Assembly: GCF_013761175.1 (NCBI RefSeq)
Contig: NZ_JACDUR010000004.1
Span: 434,001-498,000, forward strand
Source: Nonomuraea soli
GTDB taxonomy: Bacteria > Actinomycetota > Actinomycetes > Streptosporangiales > Streptosporangiaceae
Reading direction: 5' to 3'
Length of the DNA: 64,000 nucleotides
Shown one piece after another: positions 1-8,467 of this stretch. A program made the translations under genes and the position numbers. The notes beneath the pieces were generated by a model, which was not told where the DNA came from, did no database searches, and saw only the letters and a list, made by a program, of their open reading frames with translations. The first letter of the stretch is position 1, and each line of letters opens with the position of its first letter.

Positions 1-3000
1 CCGTGGATCATGCTTCCGCTGGTGCACGGGGCGCGCGGGCGCTGGGGGCCACGCAGGGCGGCGCTCCTTTCGGCCGCGGCGCTTCTGTTCGCCGGAGGCG
101 TCAATGCGGCCGCCGAGCTCGCGGTGCTGGTCATCCCCCTGATCTACCTGCTCACCCGGCGCGGCCCAGGACGACTCAGGATGCTGCTGTGGTGGCTGCC
201 CGCAGTGGCGCTGGCGAGCACGTGGTGGCTGGCCTCGCTGGTGCTGCTGGGCCGCTACATCTTCTCCTTCCTGCCGTACATCGAGACCGCGGGGGCCGTC
301 ACCTCGGTCACGTCGCTGGCCAACGTGCTGCGCGGCACGTCCAGCTGGCTCGGCTTCCTGCGCGTGGACGGCCGCGACTGGGTGCCCGCCTCGGCTGAGC
401 TGTCCACTCATCCGTGGCTGATCGCCGCCACGCTCGCGGTCGCCGCGCTGGGGCTGGCGGGCCTGGCCGCGCGGCGCAATCCAGAACGCGCCTTCCTGCT
501 GATCACCCTGCTCGTCGGGGTGGCGGTGGTCTCCGCCGGCCACGTCACCGATCTCGCCACCCCGCTCACACCCGCGCTGCGCGAGCTGTTCGACGGGCCG
601 CTCGCGGCCTTCCGCAACCTGCACAAGTTCGACGCGCTCGTCCGCCTGCCGCTGGTCGCGGGCCTGGCGATGCTGCTGGCCCAGGTCAAGCCGCGGCGCG
701 TCGTCGTGCCCGTGACCGCCGCACTCGTCGGGGTGACCATGCTCCCTGTGGCCGCCTTCGGGCTGTCGACGGGCGGGTCGTTCTGGAACTTCCCCGACCA
801 TTGGCAGCAGGCGGGCGCCTGGCTCGACGAGCACGCGGGCGAGGGCCTGGTGCTGGCGGTGCCGGGCTCGCGGCGCGGAGAGTACGACTGGGGCCGCCCG
901 CTGGACGAGCCTATGCAGTCGCTGCTGAAGAAGGCCCGCTGGGCCACCAGCAGCAACATGCCCTGGGGCTCCGCTGGCGTGAGCAGGCTGCTGCGCGCGA
1001 TCGACGAACGGTTCGCCGGAGGGCAAGGCTCTGAAGGGCTGACCACCGTGCTGCGCCGCATGGGGGTGCGCTACCTGCTGGTCCGCAACGACCTGGATCG
1101 CGCCACCATCACCGAGGGCTGGCCCGCCCGCGTACACGAGGCCATCGAGGAGTCGCCCGGCCTGTTCAGGGTCGGCGGGTACGGCAAGCAGGTCGGCATC
1201 CCGCAGCACACCACCGCCTCAGGCTGGATCGACCAGCCGTACGACGCCCTGGAGATCTACGAGGTCGCCGGCACCGCCCCACTCGTGGGGACCGTATCCA
1301 CGGCCGGGACCATCCGCGTCACCGGAGGTCCTGAGGCGCTGCTGCCGCTGGCCGACGAACAGCTGCTCACCGACGACAGGCCCACCCTGATCGGCGACGA
1401 CAGCCCGGGCACCGAGGTGCCCACGGCCGACACCGTGCTCACCGACACCCTGCGCAAACGCCAGCTGGCCTTCAGCGACGTTCACCGGGCGACCTCGGCC
1501 ACCCTCGCCGAGGGCGAGAAGTTCGCCAGGAAACCCCCGGCCGACGACCTGACCGATCCCGCCTGGACCGGCTACACGACCACGGCCGCCTACCACGGCG
1601 TCTCCGGCGTCACCGCCTCCTCCTCCGAGGCAGAGCTGGACGCCACCTCGCAGACCCGCGACGCGGGCCGCCTGCCGTACGCAGCCCTGGACCGGGACCT
1701 GCGCACCGGCTGGCGCAGCCACGGCTGGGACGGCGCGATCGGCCAGTGGCTGGAGGTGCGCTTCAGCCGGCCCGTACGGCTCGGTATGATCACGCTGGCT
1801 CTCGACCGCAGCGTCGAGGTGGCACCGGTGGCGCAGATCCGCGTCGACAGCGATGCGGGCAGCCGCCTGATCGACGTCGACCCCGGGCAGGTCCGGCAGA
1901 CGCTGCTGGTGCCCACCGGGCTCAGCAGCCGGCTGCGCGTCACGGTGACGCGGCTGGCCAGGCCCGACCCCTTCCGGGCTCCGCCCAGAGTCGGCATCCT
2001 GGAACTGACCATCCCCGGCGTTGATGCGGCGCGGACCCTGTCGGTTCCCGGCGTGAAGGAGGACGGCAAGGGCGTGCCGACCGCCGTGCTCAGCCGCCAG
2101 GGCGGCGCGTCGCCGTGCATGCACGGCTCCTATGCCTGGGCCTGCTCGCAGCGCCTGGCCATTCAGGGAGACGATGGCAACGGCTTCGACCGCACCATCG
2201 TCACCCAGGAACCGGGGGAACGGGTGATCACCGGCCGGGCGGTCATGACGTCGCCCGGCGCGCTGGCCAGGCAGCTCGAATCGCCTGGTTCCCCGATCAA
2301 GGTGCGGGCCTCCTCCGTGGCGGTGGATCACAGTGCCGTGGGAGCGCGCTCCGCCATGGACGGCGACCGGCGCACCGCCTGGTACGCCCACCCGGACGAC
2401 CTGCGTCCCACCCTCACCGTCGACCTGGGGGAGACCAAGAAGCTGTCGTGGCTGCGGGTGCGCCTGCCCGACGCCTACCTGGGCGCGTCGCCGATGCGGC
2501 TGACCGTGCGGTCCGGCTGGCAGAGCCGTACAGGATGGGTGGGCGCCGACGGCCTGTTCACCTTCGCGCCGATCACGGCGAGCGTCTTCAAGCTGGAGTT
2601 CACGGCAGCCGCACGCCAGGAGGTTGAGGTCATCGAACTCCAGGTGCCGGGGACCGATCCGCTGCCGTCGCTGGAGGGGCAGCAGGCCCGGCGGTCGTGC
2701 GGCTTCGGTCCCAGCCTGGAGGTCAACGGCCGCCGCGTGCCGACCGAGGTGGTCGGCGGCACCCTCGACGACCTGGCGCACGGCAGGCCGGTCAGCTTCC
2801 GCAGCTGCGCACGGGTGGCCGTGGCGGCGGGGCCGATCAGGATCGTCTCGCCCTCGACCGACGACTTCCAGATCCAGTCGATGGCGGTGCGTCCCAAGAG
2901 CTCGCAGGTTGACAGGCCCCAGGTGCGGATGACCGCCGCCAAGCCGCTCAGCTGGACCCCGGCCGAGCGGCGGGTGCCGGTCAGCACCACCCAGGAGAGC

Positions 3001-3573
3001 TACCTGATCGTCAACGAGAACTTCAACGTGGGCTGGCGGGCCAGCCTCGCCGGGCGTGTGCTCACCCCCGTACGGCTCGACGGCTGGCGGCAGGCCTGGC
3101 TGCTGCCCGAGACGGCGTCGGGCGTGGTCGCCATGACCTACGTGCCCGACCGGCCCTACACCTGGACCCTGGCGGGCGGTGGGGCGCTGGCGCTGCTCGT
3201 GGTGCTGGCCGCCCTGATCCCCTCGCGTCCGAGGGCCCCGCTGCGGCCCGCCGGGCTGTCGGCGGCCGGGCTGACGCTGGTCCTGGCAGGAATCGGGCTG
3301 GCGACCGCGGGCTGGGCCGGGCTCTCCGTCGCGGTGGCGGGTTTCCTGATCTTCCGGCAGCTGAGTACAGTCGCGGGCGCGGAACACCTGCGTCCGCCCT
3401 TGTCGCGGCTGGCCCGCCGGATGGCGAGCCCGTGGCTGATCCCCGTGGCGCTGGCTGGAGCATGGGCCACCCTGGGGCTCCCGGTCGCGCAGCTGTTCTG
3501 CCTGTTCGCCCTGGCCCTGCTCGCCGCGGCCAATTGGAGTCTGGAAGCCAGGTGGCCGCATGAGGCTGCGTAG
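1..3573 (+). CDS. AftD-like alpha-(1->3)-arabinofuranosyltransferase (DUF3367), 5' end cut by the window edge
   Basis: The frame is open from base 1, so the N-terminus lies outside the window; about 1190 residues are visible. The visible N-terminal third is hydrophobic with several membrane helices (GT-C-like). Two discoidin/carbohydrate-binding-like modules follow, around residues 550-690 ('DRDLRTGWRSHGWDG') and 770-880 ('DGDRRTAWYAHPDD'), and C-terminal helices occupy about residues 1050-1185. A polytopic domain followed by CBM-like modules is the arrangement known for mycobacterial AftD, which adds alpha-1,3 arabinofuranose to cell-wall arabinan using a lipid-linked donor outside the membrane. 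The gene overlaps the next one by 14 nt, implying co-translation. The exact glycan is inference; the acidic GT-C motif of the first loop would be in the missing part. Confidence 0.8.
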   Translation, partial: PWIMLPLVHGARGRWGPRRAALLSAAALLFAGGVNAAAELAVLVIPLIYLLTRRGPGRLRMLLWWLPAVALASTWWLASLVLLGRYIFSFLPYIETAGAVTSVTSLANVLRGTSSWLGFLRVDGRDWVPASAELSTHPWLIAATLAVAALGLAGLAARRNPERAFLLITLLVGVAVVSAGHVTDLATPLTPALRELFDGPLAAFRNLHKFDALVRLPLVAGLAMLLAQVKPRRVVVPVTAALVGVTMLPVAAFGLSTGGSFWNFPDHWQQAGAWLDEHAGEGLVLAVPGSRRGEYDWGRPLDEPMQSLLKKARWATSSNMPWGSAGVSRLLRAIDERFAGGQGSEGLTTVLRRMGVRYLLVRNDLDRATITEGWPARVHEAIEESPGLFRVGGYGKQVGIPQHTTASGWIDQPYDALEIYEVAGTAPLVGTVSTAGTIRVTGGPEALLPLADEQLLTDDRPTLIGDDSPGTEVPTADTVLTDTLRKRQLAFSDVHRATSATLAEGEKFARKPPADDLTDPAWTGYTTTAAYHGVSGVTASSSEAELDATSQTRDAGRLPYAALDRDLRTGWRSHGWDGAIGQWLEVRFSRPVRLGMITLALDRSVEVAPVAQIRVDSDAGSRLIDVDPGQVRQTLLVPTGLSSRLRVTVTRLARPDPFRAPPRVGILELTIPGVDAARTLSVPGVKEDGKGVPTAVLSRQGGASPCMHGSYAWACSQRLAIQGDDGNGFDRTIVTQEPGERVITGRAVMTSPGALARQLESPGSPIKVRASSVAVDHSAVGARSAMDGDRRTAWYAHPDDLRPTLTVDLGETKKLSWLRVRLPDAYLGASPMRLTVRSGWQSRTGWVGADGLFTFAPITASVFKLEFTAAARQEVEVIELQVPGTDPLPSLEGQQARRSCGFGPSLEVNGRRVPTEVVGGTLDDLAHGRPVSFRSCARVAVAAGPIRIVSPSTDDFQIQSMAVRPKSSQVDRPQVRMTAAKPLSWTPAERRVPVSTTQESYLIVNENFNVGWRASLAGRVLTPVRLDGWRQAWLLPETASGVVAMTYVPDRPYTWTLAGGGALALLVVLAALIPSRPRAPLRPAGLSAAGLTLVLAGIGLATAGWAGLSVAVAGFLIFRQLSTVAGAEHLRPPLSRLARRMASPWLIPVALAGAWATLGLPVAQLFCLFALALLAAANWSLEARWPHEAA

Positions 3574-5296
3574 CGTGGCGCTCGTGCTGATCGCGCTGTC
3601 GGTACTGGTGAAGGGCCTGATCGTGCAGGAGGCGTTCTTCAAGGAGGACGACTTCGAGTTCAGCGCCCGCGCGGTCGAGGACAGCCTCGGCTGGGACTAC
3701 CTGACCAGGATGCATCACGGCCAGTTCATGCCCGGCGGCTTCCTGCTGGCCTGGGTGCTGACCCGCATCGCGCCCTACTCTTGGGGCCTGGTCACGGGGG
3801 TCGGCCTGGTCGGCCATGCGCTGGCCGGCTTGGCCGTGCTTCACATGCTGACCGTGGTGTTCGGCCGCCGCCGGGGGATTCTGGTGCCACTGGCGATCTT
3901 CCTGTTCAGCGTGCTGACCGTGCCCGTAACCGCCTGGTGGGCCGCCATGCTGAACACCATCCCGCTGCTGATCGCCCTGCCCATGGCGGTGGCTGCCCAC
4001 GTCAAGCACCTGCGTACCGGCCGGCTGCCGCTCGCGCTGCAGGCCGTCGGATGGGTCCTGTTCGGCCTGGCCTTCTTCCTCAAGGCCGCCGTCATCGTCA
4101 TCCTCCTGCTGGCTCTGACGCTCGGCTACTTCCGCGACCGCGCACGTGTCGGACCCCGGACCTGGATCCTGTACGGCACGGCGCTGGCTGGATACGTGAT
4201 GCTCTACTTCACGCTCGGAGGCGGTGGAGCCGACGAGGGATCGGGCTTCCCCGGCGTCCCCGTCGCCCTGGACCTCACCTGGCAGCTGCTCGGCAGAACC
4301 CTGGCCACCAGCGTGCTGGGCGGGCCGGGCCGCTGGTTCTCCGGACACGACTGGGCCACGGTCAGCCCCCTCCTCACGGTGGTGATCGTCGCACTGGTGC
4401 TGCTGGCCGTGCTGGTGGCGCTGACCATCCGCTACCGCCGCCGGGCGGTGTGGGCCTGGCTGATCCTGCTCGGCTACGTGCTGGCCGCCGGCCTCGCGCC
4501 GGTGCTGGTCGGCAGGGCGCACATGCTAGGTGGCTTCCTCGGCAGCGACACCCGCTACCTGGCGGATGCCGTCCCGGTGATGGCCCTCGTCATCGGGCTG
4601 CTCACCATGCCGGTGGTGGGCGAGGCGGAGCCGTACAGGAGGGAACTTCCCAGCCGGGAGGTGCGCTTCGGGACCGGCGGGATGCTGCTCGGGGGTTTCC
4701 TGGTCGGCTCGCTGATCTCGATCACCTTGTTCGGCACTCACCTGGGCTCGCGCAGGGCCGAGTTCATCGCCAACGCCCGTCAGGCACTGGCCGAGCTGCC
4801 CAACGACCGGCCGATCTTCGACCGCGTGGCGCCCGACTTCATGATCTCGCCGACCTACGGGGAGTACGCCCTTCTCTCCCGGATCGTCCTGCCGCTGGCC
4901 CCGCAGCGCATGCTGGAGCTCTACCTGCCCGGCGCCGGCCCGGAGGGGCTCGTCTTCGACGACCAGGGCAGGCTCAGGCCGGTCACCGTGGACGGTCGGA
5001 AGGTCGACCCGCCCGGGTCGTGCTGGAAGGCCGACGGCACGGACGTCGTGGTGCCGCTGCACGAGCCTGTGCCGCTCGGCGGGCTCGTCAGGCTCGGCAC
5101 CTACTCGCCGGGACCCGGCCGCGTCACGCTGGTGCTGGGCGACGACAGGAAACATGTGGAGGTTGGCGAGGGGCTGTCCCAGATCTACTTCACCGCGCCG
5201 GGCGACCTGCGCAGCGTACGGCTCACCGAGATGACCCAGGGGGTGAAGATGTGTTTCGGCGACCTCACGATCGGTCGGCCCGTCGCGGCGCCATGA
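3560..5296 (+). CDS. Polytopic GT-C-like membrane protein, function unknown
   Basis: 578 aa. ATG overlaps the upstream CDS by 14 nt. The protein starts with one membrane helix, then an acidic first loop 'FKEDDFEF' (about residues 28-35), as in GT-C glycosyltransferases where an Asp/Glu pair in loop 1 is catalytic. About ten further helices follow up to residue ~400, then a soluble C-terminal domain of ~170 residues rich in beta-type sequence. It sits between the AftD-like gene and DUF3068, so a role in assembly of an extracytoplasmic glycan is likely. No exact family was recognised. It could also be a non-catalytic partner. Confidence 0.65.
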   Translation: MRLRSVALVLIALSVLVKGLIVQEAFFKEDDFEFSARAVEDSLGWDYLTRMHHGQFMPGGFLLAWVLTRIAPYSWGLVTGVGLVGHALAGLAVLHMLTVVFGRRRGILVPLAIFLFSVLTVPVTAWWAAMLNTIPLLIALPMAVAAHVKHLRTGRLPLALQAVGWVLFGLAFFLKAAVIVILLLALTLGYFRDRARVGPRTWILYGTALAGYVMLYFTLGGGGADEGSGFPGVPVALDLTWQLLGRTLATSVLGGPGRWFSGHDWATVSPLLTVVIVALVLLAVLVALTIRYRRRAVWAWLILLGYVLAAGLAPVLVGRAHMLGGFLGSDTRYLADAVPVMALVIGLLTMPVVGEAEPYRRELPSREVRFGTGGMLLGGFLVGSLISITLFGTHLGSRRAEFIANARQALAELPNDRPIFDRVAPDFMISPTYGEYALLSRIVLPLAPQRMLELYLPGAGPEGLVFDDQGRLRPVTVDGRKVDPPGSCWKADGTDVVVPLHEPVPLGGLVRLGTYSPGPGRVTLVLGDDRKHVEVGEGLSQIYFTAPGDLRSVRLTEMTQGVKMCFGDLTIGRPVAAP

Positions 5297-6279
5297 GGCG
5301 GCTCGCCATGGCCACGGCCGGGATCGGCTCCTTCCTGCTCGTCATGGCCGTCCTGCTGCCGTTCGCCGTGTATGGCAGGGCGCTGGCTCATCCCGTCGAC
5401 CCGGCGCTGACCGTGCGCATGGAGGGTGATCGGGGCACCGTCTTCGACACCGCAGAGCTGCGCGAACGGACAGGGGAGTCGCTGGTGCAGACCATCGTCC
5501 TGTCGGGCGACCGCGGCGCCGCCGACTCCGAGGTGGCCGTCTGGACCGAGTTCGCCACGCTCAACCGGTCGGGCGGCGAACGGGTCGACTACCGGCAGCG
5601 GCGGCTGGGCTTCGACCGGCGAACTGGATTTGCCGTCGACTGCTGCGCCGCCTACCCTGCCAAGGCCAGTGGCCTGGCCTTCCGCTGGCCCTTCGACGCG
5701 AGTCGGCGCGACTATCCGCTCACCGATCCGGTCACCGGGCAGAGCTTTCCCGCGCGGTTCCAGGCCGTGGAGAGTCTGCACGGCCTGACCGTCCACCGCT
5801 ATGCGCAGACCGTGCCGCGCACCTTCACCGGGGAGGGCATCGCCCTGCCGTACTCCGTCCTGTCGGTTCAGGGCAGGGGCCAGGTGACACTGGAACGGCA
5901 CGTGGCGATCACGAGGAGCGTGTGGGTCGAGCCGGTCAGCGGCATCCCGGTGAAGGTGACGGAGCAGCGGGTCGACACGTTGGTGGCTCCCGGCGGTCAG
6001 GAGGCCAGGACCCTGCTGCGGGCCGAACTGACGACGAGCGCGGCCGACACGGCGGCGCTGGCCGCTTCGGCGCGGCGGGTGGTGCTCTACTCCGCCCTGA
6101 TGCGGACCGTGCTACCGCTGGTCTTCGGTGGGCTCGGGCTGGTGATGACGGCAACGGGCTTGTGGTCGGGGTGGCGGGTCAGCTCCGCGCCTCCGCCGGC
6201 TCGGCAGGAGCAGGCGCAGGACGAGAGCGCGCCCGGGCCCCGAGCCGCTGAAGCGGGCGCTCCACCAGGCGATAGCTGA
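5293..6279 (+). CDS. DUF3068 (PorA-family-like) membrane-anchored protein
   Basis: 328 aa. The ATG overlaps the preceding stop as ATGA, so this is the third gene of the envelope operon. There is a membrane helix at residues ~5-27, a long exported region with the motif 'FDRRTGFAVDCCAAYP' (residues ~110-125) and a second helix at ~265-290 with a short Pro/Ala/Glu-rich tail. The same layout and the 'FDR.[ST]G..V.CC' motif occur in the paralogue at 7517-8434. DUF3068 proteins are sometimes called porin PorA family, but pore formation is not shown for most members. The last 101 nt run antisense to the acyltransferase gene. Confidence 0.75.
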   Translation: MRRLAMATAGIGSFLLVMAVLLPFAVYGRALAHPVDPALTVRMEGDRGTVFDTAELRERTGESLVQTIVLSGDRGAADSEVAVWTEFATLNRSGGERVDYRQRRLGFDRRTGFAVDCCAAYPAKASGLAFRWPFDASRRDYPLTDPVTGQSFPARFQAVESLHGLTVHRYAQTVPRTFTGEGIALPYSVLSVQGRGQVTLERHVAITRSVWVEPVSGIPVKVTEQRVDTLVAPGGQEARTLLRAELTTSAADTAALAASARRVVLYSALMRTVLPLVFGGLGLVMTATGLWSGWRVSSAPPPARQEQAQDESAPGPRAAEAGAPPGDS

Positions 6280-7402
6280 CATCGGACACCGCCACCGTGA
6301 TGGCGGACACGGCCAGCAGGTTCGTGAGGAAGCCTCCGGTCCACTGCTGCTGTCCGGTCAGCTCGTACCAGGCGTACAGGACGACGAACTGCCACAGGAA
6401 GATGCCGTAGGAGATGCGCCCCAGGTAGGCCATCACCGGGCTGCCGAGCAGCCTGCCCGGCAGGCTGGCGTCCGCGGCCACGGGCGCCAGCAGGAAGAAC
6501 GCCACCACCGTGTAGAGCATCAGCTCGAACATGCTGGTCCAGAGGTGGTCGATGCCGAAGAAGCGCGGCCCGCTGATCGGCGTGGCGGCGATGGCGTAGG
6601 TGAATGCGGCCGCCAGCCAGCACGAGCCCCACGAGCCCGCCAGCGCGCGGCTCAGGCGTGCGCCGCGTCCCTCCGGATCGGCCACGGCCCACACCGCCAC
6701 GACGGTGAGGATCATGCCGGCGCTGAAGTACGTCAGGCCGCGCGGCAGCCACAGCGACATCGACGGGGAGTGGACCGGGTAGTACGTCAGCACGCACCAT
6801 ACGTAGGACAGCGCGGCCAGCACCCCCAGGCCCAGCAGCAGCCGCTTCGCCCTGGCGTCCACGCTCTGCCCGCCGCGACGGGCGAAGGCGTCCAGTGCCC
6901 AGGCGATCAGGGGCAGCGCCAGGTAGAAGCTGACCTCGACGCTGAGGCTCCACATTTGGGCCAGTCCACGCGGCCCCAGGTTCGGCGCCCACCACTGGTC
7001 CATGTCGTAGACCTGGCCGAGCAACAGCAGCTCGATCCAGGTCACCACGTTGTCGAGATGTTCGCGGCTCCACAGCAGCATGGCGGTGACCACCACCAGC
7101 CAGTAGGCGGGCAGGATGCGAAGGGCACGCTTGCGGAAGTAGGACCGCAGATCCGGGCCGGGCCGGTGGAGCAGCAGCCGCATTGCCCAGGGGCGGTAGA
7201 GCAGCAGGCCGGAGAGCGCGAAGAAGATCGGGACGGCGACATCGCCGCGGGCCAGCAGGCTGGGGTAGAAGCCGGGCTGCATCCCCGCTCCGGTCTCCAT
7301 GGCCACGTGGAAGGTGAGCACCACGAAAGCCGCGACGGCACGAACGCCGTCAAGCGGAGTCTGGTGACCGTCGACCCGTGGGGTAGAACCTGTTTCGGTC
7401 AC
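6179..7402 (-). CDS. Acyltransferase-3 (OafA/YrhL-like) integral membrane O-acyltransferase
   Basis: About 407 aa from GTG 7402, preceded by GAGGGA with a 9-nt spacer; an upstream ATG at 7447 would add 15 residues but lacks a good ribosome site. The N-terminus 'TPLDGVRAVAAFVVLTFHVAMETG' carries the conserved Arg and catalytic-type His of acyltransferase-3 enzymes, followed by 'FFALSGLLLYRPW' and about ten helices. Members transfer acetyl or other acyl groups onto cell-surface glycans or lipids. It is probably a decoration enzyme for the glycan made by the neighbouring cluster. A KstR-like box lies inside codons 2-7. Its 3' end overlaps the DUF3068 gene by 101 nt. Confidence 0.75.
   Translation of the reverse strand: MTETGSTPRVDGHQTPLDGVRAVAAFVVLTFHVAMETGAGMQPGFYPSLLARGDVAVPIFFALSGLLLYRPWAMRLLLHRPGPDLRSYFRKRALRILPAYWLVVVTAMLLWSREHLDNVVTWIELLLLGQVYDMDQWWAPNLGPRGLAQMWSLSVEVSFYLALPLIAWALDAFARRGGQSVDARAKRLLLGLGVLAALSYVWCVLTYYPVHSPSMSLWLPRGLTYFSAGMILTVVAVWAVADPEGRGARLSRALAGSWGSCWLAAAFTYAIAATPISGPRFFGIDHLWTSMFELMLYTVVAFFLLAPVAADASLPGRLLGSPVMAYLGRISYGIFLWQFVVLYAWYELTGQQQWTGGFLTNLLAVSAITVAVSDVSYRLVERPLQRLGARARSRPAPAPAEPAEARS
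7384..7397. promoter_or_regulatory. Possible KstR-like box (one mismatch)
   Basis: TAGAACCTGTTTCG matches the KstR consensus TnnAACnnGTTnnA except for the last base. It falls inside the first codons of the acyltransferase if GTG 7402 is the start, so it may be fortuitous. The AACCTGTT core is the same as in three other boxes of this region. Confidence 0.3.
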
Positions 7403-7516
7403 TATTTCGCATCCCTCGGTGACGTTGCTCACTGGCGGCACTAACATTACCGCTCAGTAGAAATCTCATTTCAGTACATAGAGGGTCCTCGTCTCAAGCC
7501 CCCAGCAGGAGGATTC

Positions 7517-8434
7517 ATGCGCCGGATTGTCTCTGTCGTGCTTATCGGTCTCGGGGCGTTCTGTATCGCGCTCGCACCGCTGGTGAAGTTCTGGGCCGCC
7601 GACAAGATCATCTCGTCCGGGGTCAAGTCCAACCAGTTCGGGGTCAGCAACCTGGAGGCCAAGGGGGCGCAGTACTTCTCCCGGCAGGACCTCAAGGTCC
7701 TGACCGCCGACCTCGACATCATCGTCACCACGCGCGGCGACGTGAAGGAGGCCAACGCCGACCGCGTCGTCTGGGACGAGGCCACGGTCGTCAACGACCG
7801 CACCAACAACCGCCGCGTCATCGACCTGTCCGAGCGGCGCAGCGCCTTCGACCGCGCCAGCGGCGTGGGCGTCAACTGCTGCGGCGTCAACGTGCAGAAG
7901 GAGCCGGTCCAGATCGAGGGGCAGATCTACAAGTTCCCCTTCGGTGTGGAGAAGAAGACCTACAAGGTCTTCAACAGCACCGTGCGCAAGGCCTACGACG
8001 CCACGTTCGTCAAGGAAGACGTGGTCAACGGCCTGCCGGTCTACGTCTTCGAGCAGACCGTGCCCGCGACCAAGACCCAGACCCTCACCGCTCCCGCCAA
8101 CGTCTTCGGCATGACCCAGACCGGCGACGTGCAGCTCGACCGCTGGTACGAAGGCAAGAACACCTACTGGATCGAGCCGGTCACCGGTTCCCCGGTCAAG
8201 CAGGAGCAGCAGCGCAACGAGGTGCTCAAGAGCTCCGACGGCGTCGAGCGCTCCAAGGCCTTCGTGGCGACCGCGGTGATGACCCCCGACACGATCAAGG
8301 GCCTGGTCGACAGCGCCTCCAGCGGCAAGAGCCAGATCAACCTGATCACCAACACCCTGCCGCTGATCCTTCTCGTGGTGGGTGCGGTGCTGCTGGTCGG
8401 CGGAATCCTGATCGGGCGCCGCAAGACTAACTAG
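7517..8434 (+). CDS. DUF3068 (PorA-family-like) membrane-anchored protein, second copy
   Basis: 305 aa, ATG preceded by a strong AGGAGG (spacing about 5). One helix near residues 5-25, an exported domain with 'FDRASGVGVNCCGV' (about residues 115-130), the conserved 'WIEPVTGSPVK' segment and a C-terminal helix (~275-297) ending in RRKTN. It is a paralogue of the gene at 5293-6279 with the same Cys-Cys pair. It is transcribed divergently from the acyltransferase, with a 114-nt gap to GTG 7402. Its function is unknown; an envelope role is inferred from the anchor topology and neighbours. Confidence 0.75.
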   Translation: MRRIVSVVLIGLGAFCIALAPLVKFWAADKIISSGVKSNQFGVSNLEAKGAQYFSRQDLKVLTADLDIIVTTRGDVKEANADRVVWDEATVVNDRTNNRRVIDLSERRSAFDRASGVGVNCCGVNVQKEPVQIEGQIYKFPFGVEKKTYKVFNSTVRKAYDATFVKEDVVNGLPVYVFEQTVPATKTQTLTAPANVFGMTQTGDVQLDRWYEGKNTYWIEPVTGSPVKQEQQRNEVLKSSDGVERSKAFVATAVMTPDTIKGLVDSASSGKSQINLITNTLPLILLVVGAVLLVGGILIGRRKTN

Positions 8435-8460
8435 AACCTGTTTCACTTCAGTTGTATCGT
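8432..8460 (+). promoter_or_regulatory. KstR-type operator and leaderless promoter of the flavin oxidoreductase gene
   Basis: TAGAACCTGTTTCA at 8432-8445 is an exact match to TnnAACnnGTTnnA, the operator of the sterol-catabolism repressor KstR. It covers the -35 region of a promoter whose -10 hexamer TATCGT (8455-8460) ends 7 nt before ATG 8468, so the transcript should be leaderless. No kstR gene is in the window; regulation is inferred from the motif. Confidence 0.6.
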
Positions 8461-8467
8461 CTGGGGC

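Noticed and set aside
1219..3642. 807-codon open frame on the minus strand under the AftD-like gene
   Set aside because: Low-complexity Gly/Arg/Gln-rich translation with no domain, a mirror of the GC-rich coding strand.
5293..8434. Calling the DUF3068 proteins true porins
   Set aside because: Topology (two helices around an exported domain) gives no evidence for a pore; the family name alone is not support.
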